Below are positions 1 to 7,652 of a stretch of 64,000 bases of DNA, piece by piece. Both the position numbers and the translations under genes were made by a program. The notes beneath the pieces were generated by a model. That model saw nothing but the letters and a program-made list of their open reading frames with translations. It was not told where the DNA came from and made no database searches. Within the stretch, counting starts at the first letter, position 1. Every line of letters starts with the position of its first letter. Location of the stretch: NCBI GenBank assembly GCA_046518185.1, contig JBKGRZ010000001.1, positions 558,001 to 622,000 of the forward strand, written 5' to 3'. The DNA comes from Scandinavium vulneris_A (GTDB taxonomy: Bacteria > Pseudomonadota > Gammaproteobacteria > Enterobacterales > Enterobacteriaceae).

Positions 1-789
1 TTATTTCCCGCTGAACTGGGGTGGACGTTTAGAGAGGAAGGCGCTGACGCCCTCCCGGTAGTCGGCGCTGCGTCCGGCCATGCGCTGATAATCACGCTCA
101 AGGTCAAGCTGCGCATCCAGGCTGTTGCTCTCCGCGGCGTTAATCGCCTGCTTGATAAGCCCCAGCCCGAATGTCGGCTGGGAAGCCAAATGGCGCGCCA
201 GCGTGCCTGCGGTATCGCTCAACTGGGCGTCGTCGACCACCTGCCAAATCATGCCCCACTCTTCGGCCTGTTCAGCACTCAGTTTGTCGCCAAGCATCGC
301 CAGCGCCATTGCCCGGGCCCGGCCCGCCACCCGCGGTAAAAACCAGGTGCCGCCACAGTCGGGGATCAGTCCCAGCTTACTGAAAGCCATCATGAAATTG
401 GCCGAACGCGCGGCAATCACAATGTCGCAGCCCAGTGCCAGCGTGGCGCCTGCGCCTGCCGCCACGCCGTTGACCGCACAGATTACCGGTTTTGGCAGTT
501 TCGCCAGACGGCGTACCAGCGGGTTCCAGAAGGTGTCGACCGAATAACCGAGATCCGGCGCTGGACCGCTGGGGTCAACGTTGCGGTCATTCAAATCTTG
601 TCCGGCGCAGAACCCGCGCCCGGCACCGGTGAGCATCAGGCAGCGGACGGTGTCATCGCGCTCTGCCTGGGTCAGACAATCGGCAAGTTGCTTATGCATC
701 ACATCGTTAAAACTGTTCAGCCGGTCCGGGCGGTTCAACGTCAGGGTCATCACCCCGTGCTCCACATGGCTGAGAATGAAGGCTTCCAT
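1..789 (-). CDS. paaG: 1,2-epoxyphenylacetyl-CoA isomerase PaaG
   Basis: A 262-residue enoyl-CoA hydratase/isomerase (crotonase fold) protein, the usual length of PaaG. The family isomerises the ring epoxide made by PaaABCE into a seven-membered oxepin-CoA in the cytosol. The crotonase oxyanion-hole regions are visible near residues 60-70 (GRGFCAGQDL) and 108-120 (NGVAAGAGATLAL). It is the last gene of the paaABCDEFG run seen here, 2 nt after the paaF stop, so it is surely co-transcribed. Its TAA stop is formed by the first three bases of the window, so the gene is complete, and the rest of the operon (paaH onward) would lie outside. Assignment rests on remembered similarity to E. coli PaaG and on operon position. 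Confidence 0.95.
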   Translation of the reverse strand: MEAFILSHVEHGVMTLTLNRPDRLNSFNDVMHKQLADCLTQAERDDTVRCLMLTGAGRGFCAGQDLNDRNVDPSGPAPDLGYSVDTFWNPLVRRLAKLPKPVICAVNGVAAGAGATLALGCDIVIAARSANFMMAFSKLGLIPDCGGTWFLPRVAGRARAMALAMLGDKLSAEQAEEWGMIWQVVDDAQLSDTAGTLARHLASQPTFGLGLIKQAINAAESNSLDAQLDLERDYQRMAGRSADYREGVSAFLSKRPPQFSGK

Positions 790-791
790 CG

Positions 792-1559
792 TTAGCGTCC
801 TTTAAATTCGGGTTGGCGTTTGTCGAGAAACGCGTTGATGCCTTCGCGGCGATCGTCAGTGGCGCTGAGCAGCGAGAACAGCTGGCGCTCCTGAGCCAGT
901 CCGGCACTGAGCGCGACCTCCTGCGACTGGCGCAGGGCCTGTTTCGCCGCCTGTAACGCCAGCGGAGAGTGCTTCGCCATCGTCGCTGCCAGGCCGAGAG
1001 CGTACTCGATGGTCAGCCCGACAGGATGAACCTCGCTGACCAGCCCCGCCTGCTGCGCGCGCTGCACGTTAATGCTTTTCCCACTGAGTACCATTTGCGT
1101 CGCCAGTGATTTCCCCACGCAGCGGATCAGACGCTGGGTGCCGCCCGCGCCGGGAATAATGCCGAGGGTGATTTCCGGCAGGCCAAATGCGGCGTTATCA
1201 CCCGCGACCACCACGTCACACAGCAACGCGAGTTCGCAGCCTGCGCCGAGCGCATAGCCATTGACGGCGGCGATCAGCGGTTTACTAAAAGCATCGATTC
1301 GCGCCCAGATGCGGGGGCGAATGTCGTTCAGCGTGGCGGCTAAATCCTTCTGGGCCATCTCCTGTAAATCGGCCCCGGCGGCAAACACCCGCTCGGCTCC
1401 GGTAATGACGACCACGCCCACGCCGCTGTCCTGCTGCGCGGCATCCAGCGCATCGGCTATCTGCATCAATAGCGCATTGTTTAAGGCGTTACGCGCCTGC
1501 GGACGATTGAGCGTCAGCTGCAGGACCCGATCGTGACGGTTAATCAGCAATTCGCTCAT
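792..1559 (-). CDS. paaF: 2,3-dehydroadipyl-CoA hydratase PaaF
   Basis: A 255-residue crotonase-family protein, the same length as E. coli PaaF. It hydrates 2,3-dehydroadipyl-CoA to 3-hydroxyadipyl-CoA in the late beta-oxidation part of the phenylacetate pathway. The crotonase signatures are ERVFAAGADLQEM near residue 56 and the NGYALGAGCELALLCD stretch near 100, with the paired catalytic glutamates expected in GIIPGAGGTQRL near 129. The start codon overlaps the paaE stop by 4 nt (ATGA), a sign of translational coupling. It is a paralogue of its downstream neighbour paaG; order in the operon decides which is which. Confidence 0.95.
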   Translation of the reverse strand: MSELLINRHDRVLQLTLNRPQARNALNNALLMQIADALDAAQQDSGVGVVVITGAERVFAAGADLQEMAQKDLAATLNDIRPRIWARIDAFSKPLIAAVNGYALGAGCELALLCDVVVAGDNAAFGLPEITLGIIPGAGGTQRLIRCVGKSLATQMVLSGKSINVQRAQQAGLVSEVHPVGLTIEYALGLAATMAKHSPLALQAAKQALRQSQEVALSAGLAQERQLFSLLSATDDRREGINAFLDKRQPEFKGR

Positions 1560-2626
1560 GCCATCCCCTTCGCATCAAAATCGACTATCACGTCGGCGGT
1601 AAGCGGCAGTGACTGGCAGCTCAGGACATAGCCTGCCGCCAGTTCGTCCGGCTCCAGGCTGTAGTTGGTCGCCATCGACACTTCCCCGCGCAGCACTTTG
1701 CATTTGCAGGTGGCACACACCCCACCTTTACAGGCATACGGCAGATCCGCCCCCTGACGCAGCGCCGCGTCGAGAATGCTTTCATCGTCCGCCGAGAGCG
1801 TAATCGCCCGGTCACGCCCATCCTGGCGCAGGGTGACCGTTTGCCCGTCGGCCTGCACGCTGGAGGCGTGGCGCACGGTACTGCCCGGGGTGTTAAAGCG
1901 CTCCAGATGTATCGCGCTTTTGTCCATTCCCAGCGACAGCAGTGCGGTTTCGGCTTCGTCCATCATCGCCGCCGGACCGCAGATAAAGGCTTCGTCGAAC
2001 TGGCTGAAATTGAGCAGCGAACGTGACAGCGCCTGCAGTTTCTCCCCGTCGATCCGCCCGTGCAGCAGCGTGCTGTCCAGCGTTTCCTGACTGAAAATGT
2101 TCAGCAGCTGTAGGCGCGTCGGATACGTATCTTTCAGGTCAGCCAGCAGCTGGCGGAACATCATGCTCTGGCTGCTGCGGTTGCCGTAAATCACGGTAAA
2201 TTCGCTGTTTGGCTCGGCCTGCAACGTGCTTTCGACAATCGCCAACATCGGGGTGATGCCGGAACCTGCGGCAATCGCCAGATAGTGTCCGCACCTTTCA
2301 GGCTGCGGCTGATAGCCGAAATTGCCCTGCGGCACCATCACTTCCAGAGTCATGCCCGCTTTGATTTCGTCGCGGGCATAGCGCGAGAAACGGCCACCGT
2401 CGATGGCTTTGACCGCCACGCTAATTTCCCCGGGCACCGCCCGACGACAGATGGAGTAACAGCGACGGAGTTCTTCTCCCGCCAGTTTCGCTTTTAGGGT
2501 CAGATGCTGACCGGGACGAAAGGCATAGGCGGTGTGTAGCGTCTGCGGCACGGCGAACGTTATGGTCACCGCATCGCGGGTTTCGGGTTCGACTTTTGCC
2601 ACCGTGAGCGAATGAAACGTGGTCAT
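1556..2626 (-). CDS. paaE: Phenylacetyl-CoA epoxidase reductase subunit PaaE
   Basis: A 356-residue reductase with an N-terminal FAD-binding domain (FRPGQHLTLKA and RRCYSICR, residues 35-65), an NAD(P)H-binding domain (AAGSGITPMLAI near 117; ICGPAAMMDEAE near 215) and a C-terminal plant-type [2Fe-2S] ferredoxin domain with cysteines in YACKGGVCATCKCKV near 300 and a fourth in VLSCQ. It passes electrons from NADPH to the di-iron oxygenase PaaA. The start at 2626 gives the E. coli length; an in-frame start further upstream would run into paaD. It lies 7 nt after the paaD stop and overlaps paaF. Confidence 0.96.
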   Translation of the reverse strand: MTTFHSLTVAKVEPETRDAVTITFAVPQTLHTAYAFRPGQHLTLKAKLAGEELRRCYSICRRAVPGEISVAVKAIDGGRFSRYARDEIKAGMTLEVMVPQGNFGYQPQPERCGHYLAIAAGSGITPMLAIVESTLQAEPNSEFTVIYGNRSSQSMMFRQLLADLKDTYPTRLQLLNIFSQETLDSTLLHGRIDGEKLQALSRSLLNFSQFDEAFICGPAAMMDEAETALLSLGMDKSAIHLERFNTPGSTVRHASSVQADGQTVTLRQDGRDRAITLSADDESILDAALRQGADLPYACKGGVCATCKCKVLRGEVSMATNYSLEPDELAAGYVLSCQSLPLTADVIVDFDAKGMA

Positions 2627-2633
2627 GGCAACC

Positions 2634-3131
2634 TCAGATACATTTAAAGTAATCAAAGGGTTCCCGGCAGCTGTTGCAGCGGTACAGCGCTTTGCAGGCC
2701 GTGGAACCAAATTCACTGATCATCGTGGTGTGGGTGCTGGCGCAACGTGGACAGGCCACATCGGTCGGCATTCCCGAATGGCAGGCGTGGGCCTGTGGCG
2801 GGCTGATGCCATACTGTCGCAACCGTTCGCGGGCGTCCGGTGTCATCCAGTCGGTGGTCCACGGCGGGTCCAGTTGCAGGACGATATGCACCGGGGTAAA
2901 GCCCTGCGCGGTCATCGCCGTGCGGATCTCACCCAGCAGATGTTCCGTCGCCGGGCAGCCGGAATAGGTCGGTGTGAAGCCCACCACCCAGCCGTCAGCC
3001 TGCGGGGTGACGCTGCGTACCATTCCCAAATCGGTGATGGTTAATACCGGCACTTCCGGGTCCGGGATCTGACTTAACAGGGCCCAAATCTGATGCACTT
3101 CGGCGGGAGCGATACTGGCCAGACGTTGCAT
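2634..3131 (-). CDS. paaD: Phenylacetate degradation protein PaaD
   Basis: A 165-residue protein, the E. coli PaaD length. The N-terminal part (about residues 10-95) is a MIP18/DUF59-type domain with the IPDPEVPVLTITDLGMV signature. The C-terminus carries a zinc-ribbon-like set of cysteines (CPRCAST near 130, CNSCREPFDYF near 153). PaaD is thought to help mature or assemble the metal centres of the epoxidase rather than to be a catalytic subunit. Start chosen at the ATG at 3131, which restores the family N-terminus (MQRLASIAP) and sits 11 nt after the paaC stop; a longer upstream reading would overlap paaC. Confidence 0.95.
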   Translation of the reverse strand: MQRLASIAPAEVHQIWALLSQIPDPEVPVLTITDLGMVRSVTPQADGWVVGFTPTYSGCPATEHLLGEIRTAMTAQGFTPVHIVLQLDPPWTTDWMTPDARERLRQYGISPPQAHACHSGMPTDVACPRCASTHTTMISEFGSTACKALYRCNSCREPFDYFKCI

Positions 3132-3142
3132 AGCGACCTCCG

Positions 3143-3898
3143 TTACCACTGCTGACCGGGATAGGCGCGCTGCAAATACTGCATTTCTGCCAGCATCGGC
3201 CCCAGATGTTCGGTGTGCAGCCCCTGTTTCCCGCCGGTACGGTACGGCTGTTCCTGCGGAATATTCAGTTCGGCGGCAGTCAGTACCGTGGAAATCTCTG
3301 CCAGCCACTCGGCTTTCAGCTCACGCGGATCAACGGCGATGCCCTGCGCACTCAGTTCGATATCCAGGGCGTCAGCCTCGAACAGCTCGGCGGTAAAGCG
3401 CCACAGATTGTCGACAGCCGCCTGCATCCGCGCGGCGGATAACGGCGTGCCACCGCCCAAACGCTCAACCCAACCGCGGCTGAAACGCAGGTGATAACGG
3501 GCTTCTTTAATTGCTTTGGCGGCAATGGCCGCGATCTGCGCGTCTTGGCTGTTCATCAGACGACTGAACAGCGCCACGTGCCAGGCGTCGATAAACACCT
3601 GCCGCGCCAGGGTGTCGGCAAAATTACCGTTCGGCTGTTCGACCAGCAGCACATTGCGGAACTGGCGTTCATCGCGCCCGAAGGCCAGGGTGTCTTCATC
3701 GCCCTGCCCCTGAAGTTCGGCGGCATAGCTCAGGAAATTGCGTGCCTGGCCCATTAAATCGAGGCCGATGTTGGCCAGCGCCAGATCGATTTCCAGCTCC
3801 GGCGCATGGCCGCACCAGGCGGAAAGCCGCTGTGCCAGCACCAGGCAGTTATCGCCAAGGCGCAGGGCATAGGTCGCCACAGAAGAGTGATTATTCAT
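3143..3898 (-). CDS. paaC: Phenylacetyl-CoA epoxidase structural subunit PaaC
   Basis: A 251-residue helical ferritin-like protein, within a few residues of E. coli PaaC. PaaC is the inactive di-iron homologue that pairs with PaaA in the 1,2-phenylacetyl-CoA epoxidase and forms its substrate-binding scaffold. The N-terminal stretch YALRLGDNCLVLAQRLSAWC and the LMGQARNFLSYA region near residue 55 are typical. Start at 3898 follows a purine-rich stretch and lies 7 nt after the paaB stop; a longer upstream reading overlaps paaB. Confidence 0.95.
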   Translation of the reverse strand: MNNHSSVATYALRLGDNCLVLAQRLSAWCGHAPELEIDLALANIGLDLMGQARNFLSYAAELQGQGDEDTLAFGRDERQFRNVLLVEQPNGNFADTLARQVFIDAWHVALFSRLMNSQDAQIAAIAAKAIKEARYHLRFSRGWVERLGGGTPLSAARMQAAVDNLWRFTAELFEADALDIELSAQGIAVDPRELKAEWLAEISTVLTAAELNIPQEQPYRTGGKQGLHTEHLGPMLAEMQYLQRAYPGQQW

Positions 3899-3905
3899 GG
3901 CAGCC

Positions 3906-4193
3906 TCACATGTGCTCGATGCCGTCTGGCAAGGTGTAAAACGTGGGATGGCGGTAGATTTTGCTGTCCGCTGGGTCGAAAAACTCACCGCGTTCTTCCG
4001 GCTGCGAGGCCACAATTTCGCTGGCTTTCACCACCCAGATTGAACAGCCTTCGCTGCGACGGGTGTAGGCATCGCGGGCGTTTTCCAGCGCCATGCGCTC
4101 ATCGGCGGCGTGCAGGCTGCCGACGTGACGATGTGATAATCCCTGTTTGCTGCGAACGAACACTTCGTATAACGGCCAGTAGACATTACTCAT
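3906..4193 (-). CDS. paaB: Phenylacetyl-CoA epoxidase subunit PaaB
   Basis: A 95-residue protein identical in length to E. coli PaaB. It opens with YWPLYEVFVRSKQGLSHRHVG and carries DAYTRRSEGCSIWVV in the middle, both recognisable PaaB segments. PaaB is a small non-catalytic subunit needed for activity of the PaaABCE ring epoxidase, probably bridging PaaAC to the PaaE reductase. It sits between paaA (11 nt gap) and paaC (7 nt gap). Confidence 0.96.
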   Translation of the reverse strand: MSNVYWPLYEVFVRSKQGLSHRHVGSLHAADERMALENARDAYTRRSEGCSIWVVKASEIVASQPEERGEFFDPADSKIYRHPTFYTLPDGIEHM

Positions 4194-4204
4194 CGTTGTT
4201 CTCC

Positions 4205-5134
4205 TTATGCCACCTTACGGGCCTGTTGTTTTTCGGCATGCGCCAGCGCGGCTTCCCGCACCCAGGCGCCCTCTTCCCAGGCTTTACGCTTGGCGGCCAG
4301 ACGTTCGTGGTTACAGATCCCGCGCCCGTTTATCACTTCGTTAAATTCGTGCCAGTCAATTTCGCCGAAACGGTACTGCCCGGTGGTTTCGTCGAGCGTC
4401 AGGTCAGGATCGGGCACGGTCATGCCGAGCATTTCCACCTGCGGGACGGTGTTGTCGACGAAGCGCTGACGCAGTTCATCGTTACCAAAGCGTTTGATTT
4501 TCCACGCCAGGCTCTGCGCACTGTTCGGTGAGCTGTCGTCGTTCGGGCCGAACATCATCAGCGCGGGCCACCAGAAACGATCGATCGCATCCTGGAGCAT
4601 TTCGCGCTGCGCGTGGCTGCCATTCGCCAGCGCCATACAGGCTTCAAACCCCTGGCGCTGATGGAAACTCTCTTCCTTACAGATTTTCACCATCGCCCGG
4701 GCATACGGCCCGTAAGAGGTACGGCACAGCGCCACCTGGTTGACGATGGCGGCCCCGTCGACCAGCCAGCCGATCACCCCGATATCCGCCCAGTTCAGCG
4801 TCGGATAGTTAAAGATGGAGGAATACTTCATGCGTCCGTCGAGCATCTTCTGGTAGATGTCTTCCCGGGCGCAGCCGAGGGTTTCAGCGGCGCTGTAGAG
4901 ATACAGCCCGTGCCCCGCTTCGTCCTGCACTTTCGCCAGCAGGATCGCCTTACGGCGCAGCGTCGGCGCGCGGGTTATCCAATTGCCTTCGGGCAACATG
5001 CCGACAATCTCCGAGTGAGCGTGCTGCCCAATCTGGCGGATCAGGGTTTTGCGATACGCCTCGGGCATCCAGTCCTGCGGCTCGATGGCCGTCTCTTCGG
5101 CGATGCGCGCGTCAAAGCGTTGTTCTTCAGTCAC
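4205..5134 (-). CDS. paaA: Phenylacetyl-CoA epoxidase catalytic subunit PaaA
   Basis: A 309-residue di-iron oxygenase subunit that epoxidises the aromatic ring of phenylacetyl-CoA. The carboxylate/histidine metal ligands are expected in the KVQDEAGHGLYLY stretch near residue 68 and the EESFHQRQGF stretch near 153, both clearly present. The start is the GTG at 5134: it has an AAAGGTGACC ribosome-binding stretch just upstream and gives exactly the E. coli length. The ATG of the longer reading would lie inside the operator region. First gene of the minus-strand operon, divergent from paaZ. Confidence 0.96.
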   Translation of the reverse strand: MTEEQRFDARIAEETAIEPQDWMPEAYRKTLIRQIGQHAHSEIVGMLPEGNWITRAPTLRRKAILLAKVQDEAGHGLYLYSAAETLGCAREDIYQKMLDGRMKYSSIFNYPTLNWADIGVIGWLVDGAAIVNQVALCRTSYGPYARAMVKICKEESFHQRQGFEACMALANGSHAQREMLQDAIDRFWWPALMMFGPNDDSSPNSAQSLAWKIKRFGNDELRQRFVDNTVPQVEMLGMTVPDPDLTLDETTGQYRFGEIDWHEFNEVINGRGICNHERLAAKRKAWEEGAWVREAALAHAEKQQARKVA

Positions 5135-5158
5135 ATGGTCACCTTTATGATTCCACTT

Positions 5159-5187
5159 TGATTCACAATCAGCATTTATGTGAATCA
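5159..5187. promoter_or_regulatory. Probable PaaX operator in the paaA-paaZ divergent region
   Basis: A perfect inverted repeat, TGATTCACA, 11-nt spacer, TGTGAATCA, begins 25 bp upstream of the paaA start. PaaX, the phenylacetyl-CoA-responsive repressor, is known to recognise TGATTC-type half-sites at the Pa and Pz promoters of E. coli. A further half-site, TATGATTCATCAT, lies at 5364-5376 on the paaZ side. Inferred role: repression of paaA transcription without phenylacetyl-CoA. Confidence 0.7.
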
Positions 5188-5247
5188 TGTTGTTTATGAG
5201 AAGTTACATAATGGTTAAGCAAAACCCCAAGAATGGTTTGTGTATTC

Positions 5248-5263
5248 TGTGATACCTGTCGCA
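5248..5263. promoter_or_regulatory. Candidate CRP site between paaA and paaZ
   Basis: TGTGA, 6-nt spacer, TCGCA matches the CRP consensus (TGTGA-N6-TCACA) at nine of ten positions. It lies near the middle of the divergent region, about 114 bp from the paaA start and 158 bp from the paaZ start. Catabolite control of both paa promoters is known in E. coli, so the position fits. No experiment is implied. Confidence 0.55.
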
Positions 5264-5421
5264 GGATAAATCAATAAAACCAGTTTAAACAAACACTTAA
5301 TGTTTGCACATCTTCCATTGGAGATCTCATTGTTAATAAATTATTAAATTCGGCATTGATTTTTATGATTCATCATCAAACTATATATATCTAAATGACG
5401 TAACATTTATGGAGAGACACC

Positions 5422-7461
5422 ATGCAGCAGTTATCCAGTTTCTTATCCGGCAGCTGGCAGTTTGGCCGGGGCCGGGCGCGAACTATCCATCATGCGATTA
5501 GCGGGGAAGCGCTTTGGGAAGTCACCAGTGAGGGGCTGGATCTGGCTGAGGCCCGCCGCTACGCGATGGCACGCGGCGGTGAAGCGCTGGGCAAAATGAC
5601 CTTTGTGGAACGTGCCGCAATGCTGAAAGCGGTGGCGAAACACTTGCTGGAACAGAAAGAGACGTTCTATGCTCTTTCCGCCCAAACCGGGGCCACCCGC
5701 GCCGATAGCTGGGTCGATATCGAAGGCGGGATTGGCACCCTGTTCACCTACGCGGGCCTTGGCGCGCGCGAACTGCCTGACGATGTGCTGTGGCCGGAAG
5801 ATGAGCTGATCCCACTGTCAAAAAACGGTGGATTCGCCGCCCGCCACGTGCTGACGGCCAAATCCGGCGTCGCGGTACACATTAATGCGTTCAACTTCCC
5901 CTGCTGGGGGATGCTCGAAAAACTGGCACCCACCTGGCTGGCCGGAATGCCTGCGATCGTTAAACCGGCTACCGCCAGCGCTCAGGTGACGCAGGCGATG
6001 GTCAAAGCCATTGTCGACAGCGGCCTGGTGCCTGACGGCGCGATAAGCCTTCTCTGCGGCGGTGCGGGCGATCTGCTCGACCAGCTCGATTTCCAGGATG
6101 TGGTGATCTTTACCGGATCGGCCCAAACCGGGCAATCGCTGCGAGTTCATCCCAACATCGTTAAAAACTCGATTCCGTTTACCATGGAAGCGGACTCCCT
6201 GAACTGCTGCGTGCTGGGCGATGATGTCAGCCCGGAGCAACCGGAGTTCGCGCTGTTTATCCGCGAAGTGGTGCGCGAGATGACCGCCAAAGCCGGGCAA
6301 AAATGTACGGCTATCCGCCGGATTATCGTGCCGCAGGCGCAAATCCAGGCGGTGAGCGAGGCGCTGATTGCCCGTTTGCAGGGGGTAAAAGTCGGCGATC
6401 CGGCGGTGGAAGGCGTGAAAATGGGCGCGCTAGTCAATGCTGAACAGCGCGCCGATGTACAGGAAAAAGTGAACGCGCTGGTCGCCGCGGGCTGCGAAGT
6501 GCGTCTCGGTGGCAAAGCCGATTTGCAGGCCGCCGGGGCCTTTTTCCCGCCGACGCTGCTGTTCTGCCCGCAGCCAGACGAAAGCCCTGCGGTACATGCC
6601 ATTGAAGCCTTCGGCCCGGTAGCGACCCTGATGCCGTATCAGAGTCGTGAGCACGCCATGCGCCTGGCCCGCGCCGGTCAGGGGAGCCTGGCGGGAACGC
6701 TGGTCACCGCCGACCCGAGCCTCGCCCGTGAATTTATTCTGGGTGCCGCCCGGGCACACGGTCGTATTCAAATTCTCAACGAAGAGTCGTCGAAAGAGTC
6801 GACCGGGCACGGTTCGCCGCTGCCGCAACTGCTTCACGGCGGCCCAGGCCGGGCGGGCGGTGGCGAAGAGCTGGGCGGCCTGCGGGCGGTAAAACATTAC
6901 CTGCAGCGCACGGCCATTCAGGGCAGCCCGACGATGCTCGCCAGCGTGAGCAAACAGTGGGTTCGCGGCGCACAGGTGCAGGAAGACCGGGTGCATCCAT
7001 TCCGCAAATATTTTGAAGAACTCCAGCCGGGCGACAGCCTGTTAACCCCGCGCCGAACGATGACCGAAGCGGATATCGTCAATTTTGCCTGCCTGAGCGG
7101 CGATCATTTCTACGCCCATATGGATAAAATTGGCGCGGCAGAGTCGATGTTTGGCGAACGGGTGGTTCACGGTTATTTCGTGATTTCTGCTGCGGCGGGC
7201 CTGTTTGTCGACGCGGGCGTTGGCCCGGTGATCGCCAACTACGGCATGGAGAACCTGCGCTTTATCGAACCGGTGAAACCGGGCGATACGATTCAGGTGC
7301 GCCTGACCGTGAAGCGTAAAACCCTTAAGCGCCAGAAGACCGCCGAGGATAAACCGACCGGCGTGGTGGAATGGGCGGTTGAGGTGTTTAATCAGCATCA
7401 ACAGCCGGTGGCGCTGTACTCCATTCTGACGCTGGTCGCGCGCCAGCACGGCGATTTTTAA
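5422..7461 (+). CDS. paaZ: Bifunctional oxepin-CoA hydrolase / aldehyde dehydrogenase PaaZ
   Basis: A 679-residue fusion. Residues 1 to about 520 are an aldehyde dehydrogenase with the catalytic cysteine in AGQKCTAIRR (about C295) and the general-base glutamate in TMEADSLN (about E256). Residues about 530-679 are a MaoC-like R-specific hydratase with the active-site loop SGDHFYAHMD near 560. The hydratase opens the oxepin-CoA ring and the dehydrogenase oxidises the resulting aldehyde. It is two residues shorter than E. coli PaaZ at the C-terminus. An ATG preceded by GGAGAGACACC sets the start. Transcribed alone and divergently from paaA. Confidence 0.97.
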   Translation: MQQLSSFLSGSWQFGRGRARTIHHAISGEALWEVTSEGLDLAEARRYAMARGGEALGKMTFVERAAMLKAVAKHLLEQKETFYALSAQTGATRADSWVDIEGGIGTLFTYAGLGARELPDDVLWPEDELIPLSKNGGFAARHVLTAKSGVAVHINAFNFPCWGMLEKLAPTWLAGMPAIVKPATASAQVTQAMVKAIVDSGLVPDGAISLLCGGAGDLLDQLDFQDVVIFTGSAQTGQSLRVHPNIVKNSIPFTMEADSLNCCVLGDDVSPEQPEFALFIREVVREMTAKAGQKCTAIRRIIVPQAQIQAVSEALIARLQGVKVGDPAVEGVKMGALVNAEQRADVQEKVNALVAAGCEVRLGGKADLQAAGAFFPPTLLFCPQPDESPAVHAIEAFGPVATLMPYQSREHAMRLARAGQGSLAGTLVTADPSLAREFILGAARAHGRIQILNEESSKESTGHGSPLPQLLHGGPGRAGGGEELGGLRAVKHYLQRTAIQGSPTMLASVSKQWVRGAQVQEDRVHPFRKYFEELQPGDSLLTPRRTMTEADIVNFACLSGDHFYAHMDKIGAAESMFGERVVHGYFVISAAAGLFVDAGVGPVIANYGMENLRFIEPVKPGDTIQVRLTVKRKTLKRQKTAEDKPTGVVEWAVEVFNQHQQPVALYSILTLVARQHGDF

Positions 7462-7472
7462 CCTTCCCCGCA

Positions 7473-7502
7473 GCCCGGCGGCGTGTCGCTTGCCGGGCCT
7501 GC
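7473..7502. repeat. REP-like palindrome after paaZ
   Basis: GCCCGGC and GCCGGGC arms (7473-7479, 7492-7498) with the loop GGCGTGTCGCTT, followed by CTGC. The same layout (GCCCGGCGGCGC..CGCTTG..GCGG.CCTAC) recurs at 61886-61918 and 62509-62543, so I read this as a member of this genome's REP family placed just after the paaZ stop. It lacks a T-tract, so it is probably not a classical terminator, though it may stabilise the transcript end. Confidence 0.6.
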
Positions 7503-7548
7503 AACCTCATTTCGTAATCTGGCAAATCTGACAAAACGCCTGGCAGGA

Positions 7549-7571
7549 GCAGACAAACACCGTGTGTCTGC
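7549..7571. promoter_or_regulatory. Inverted repeat in the tynA leader
   Basis: GCAGACA, 9-nt spacer, TGTCTGC lies 82 bp before the tynA start. The upstream region also holds TGACAAAA (7530-7537), similar to the TGNCA-type half-sites reported for FeaR. The palindrome may be an operator or a stem in the leader RNA; I cannot tell which. Confidence 0.35.
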
Positions 7572-7652
7572 CCGCTGTTAGGGTGAGCATGTCGGAAATA
7601 AACACAACACCTAAAAATACAAACAACACAACAACATTCAGACGAGGTAACA

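Noticed and set aside
3806..4531. A 241-codon plus-strand open frame over paaC, paaB and paaA
   Set aside because: It crosses three real genes on the other strand, including their boundaries, and has no recognisable domain.
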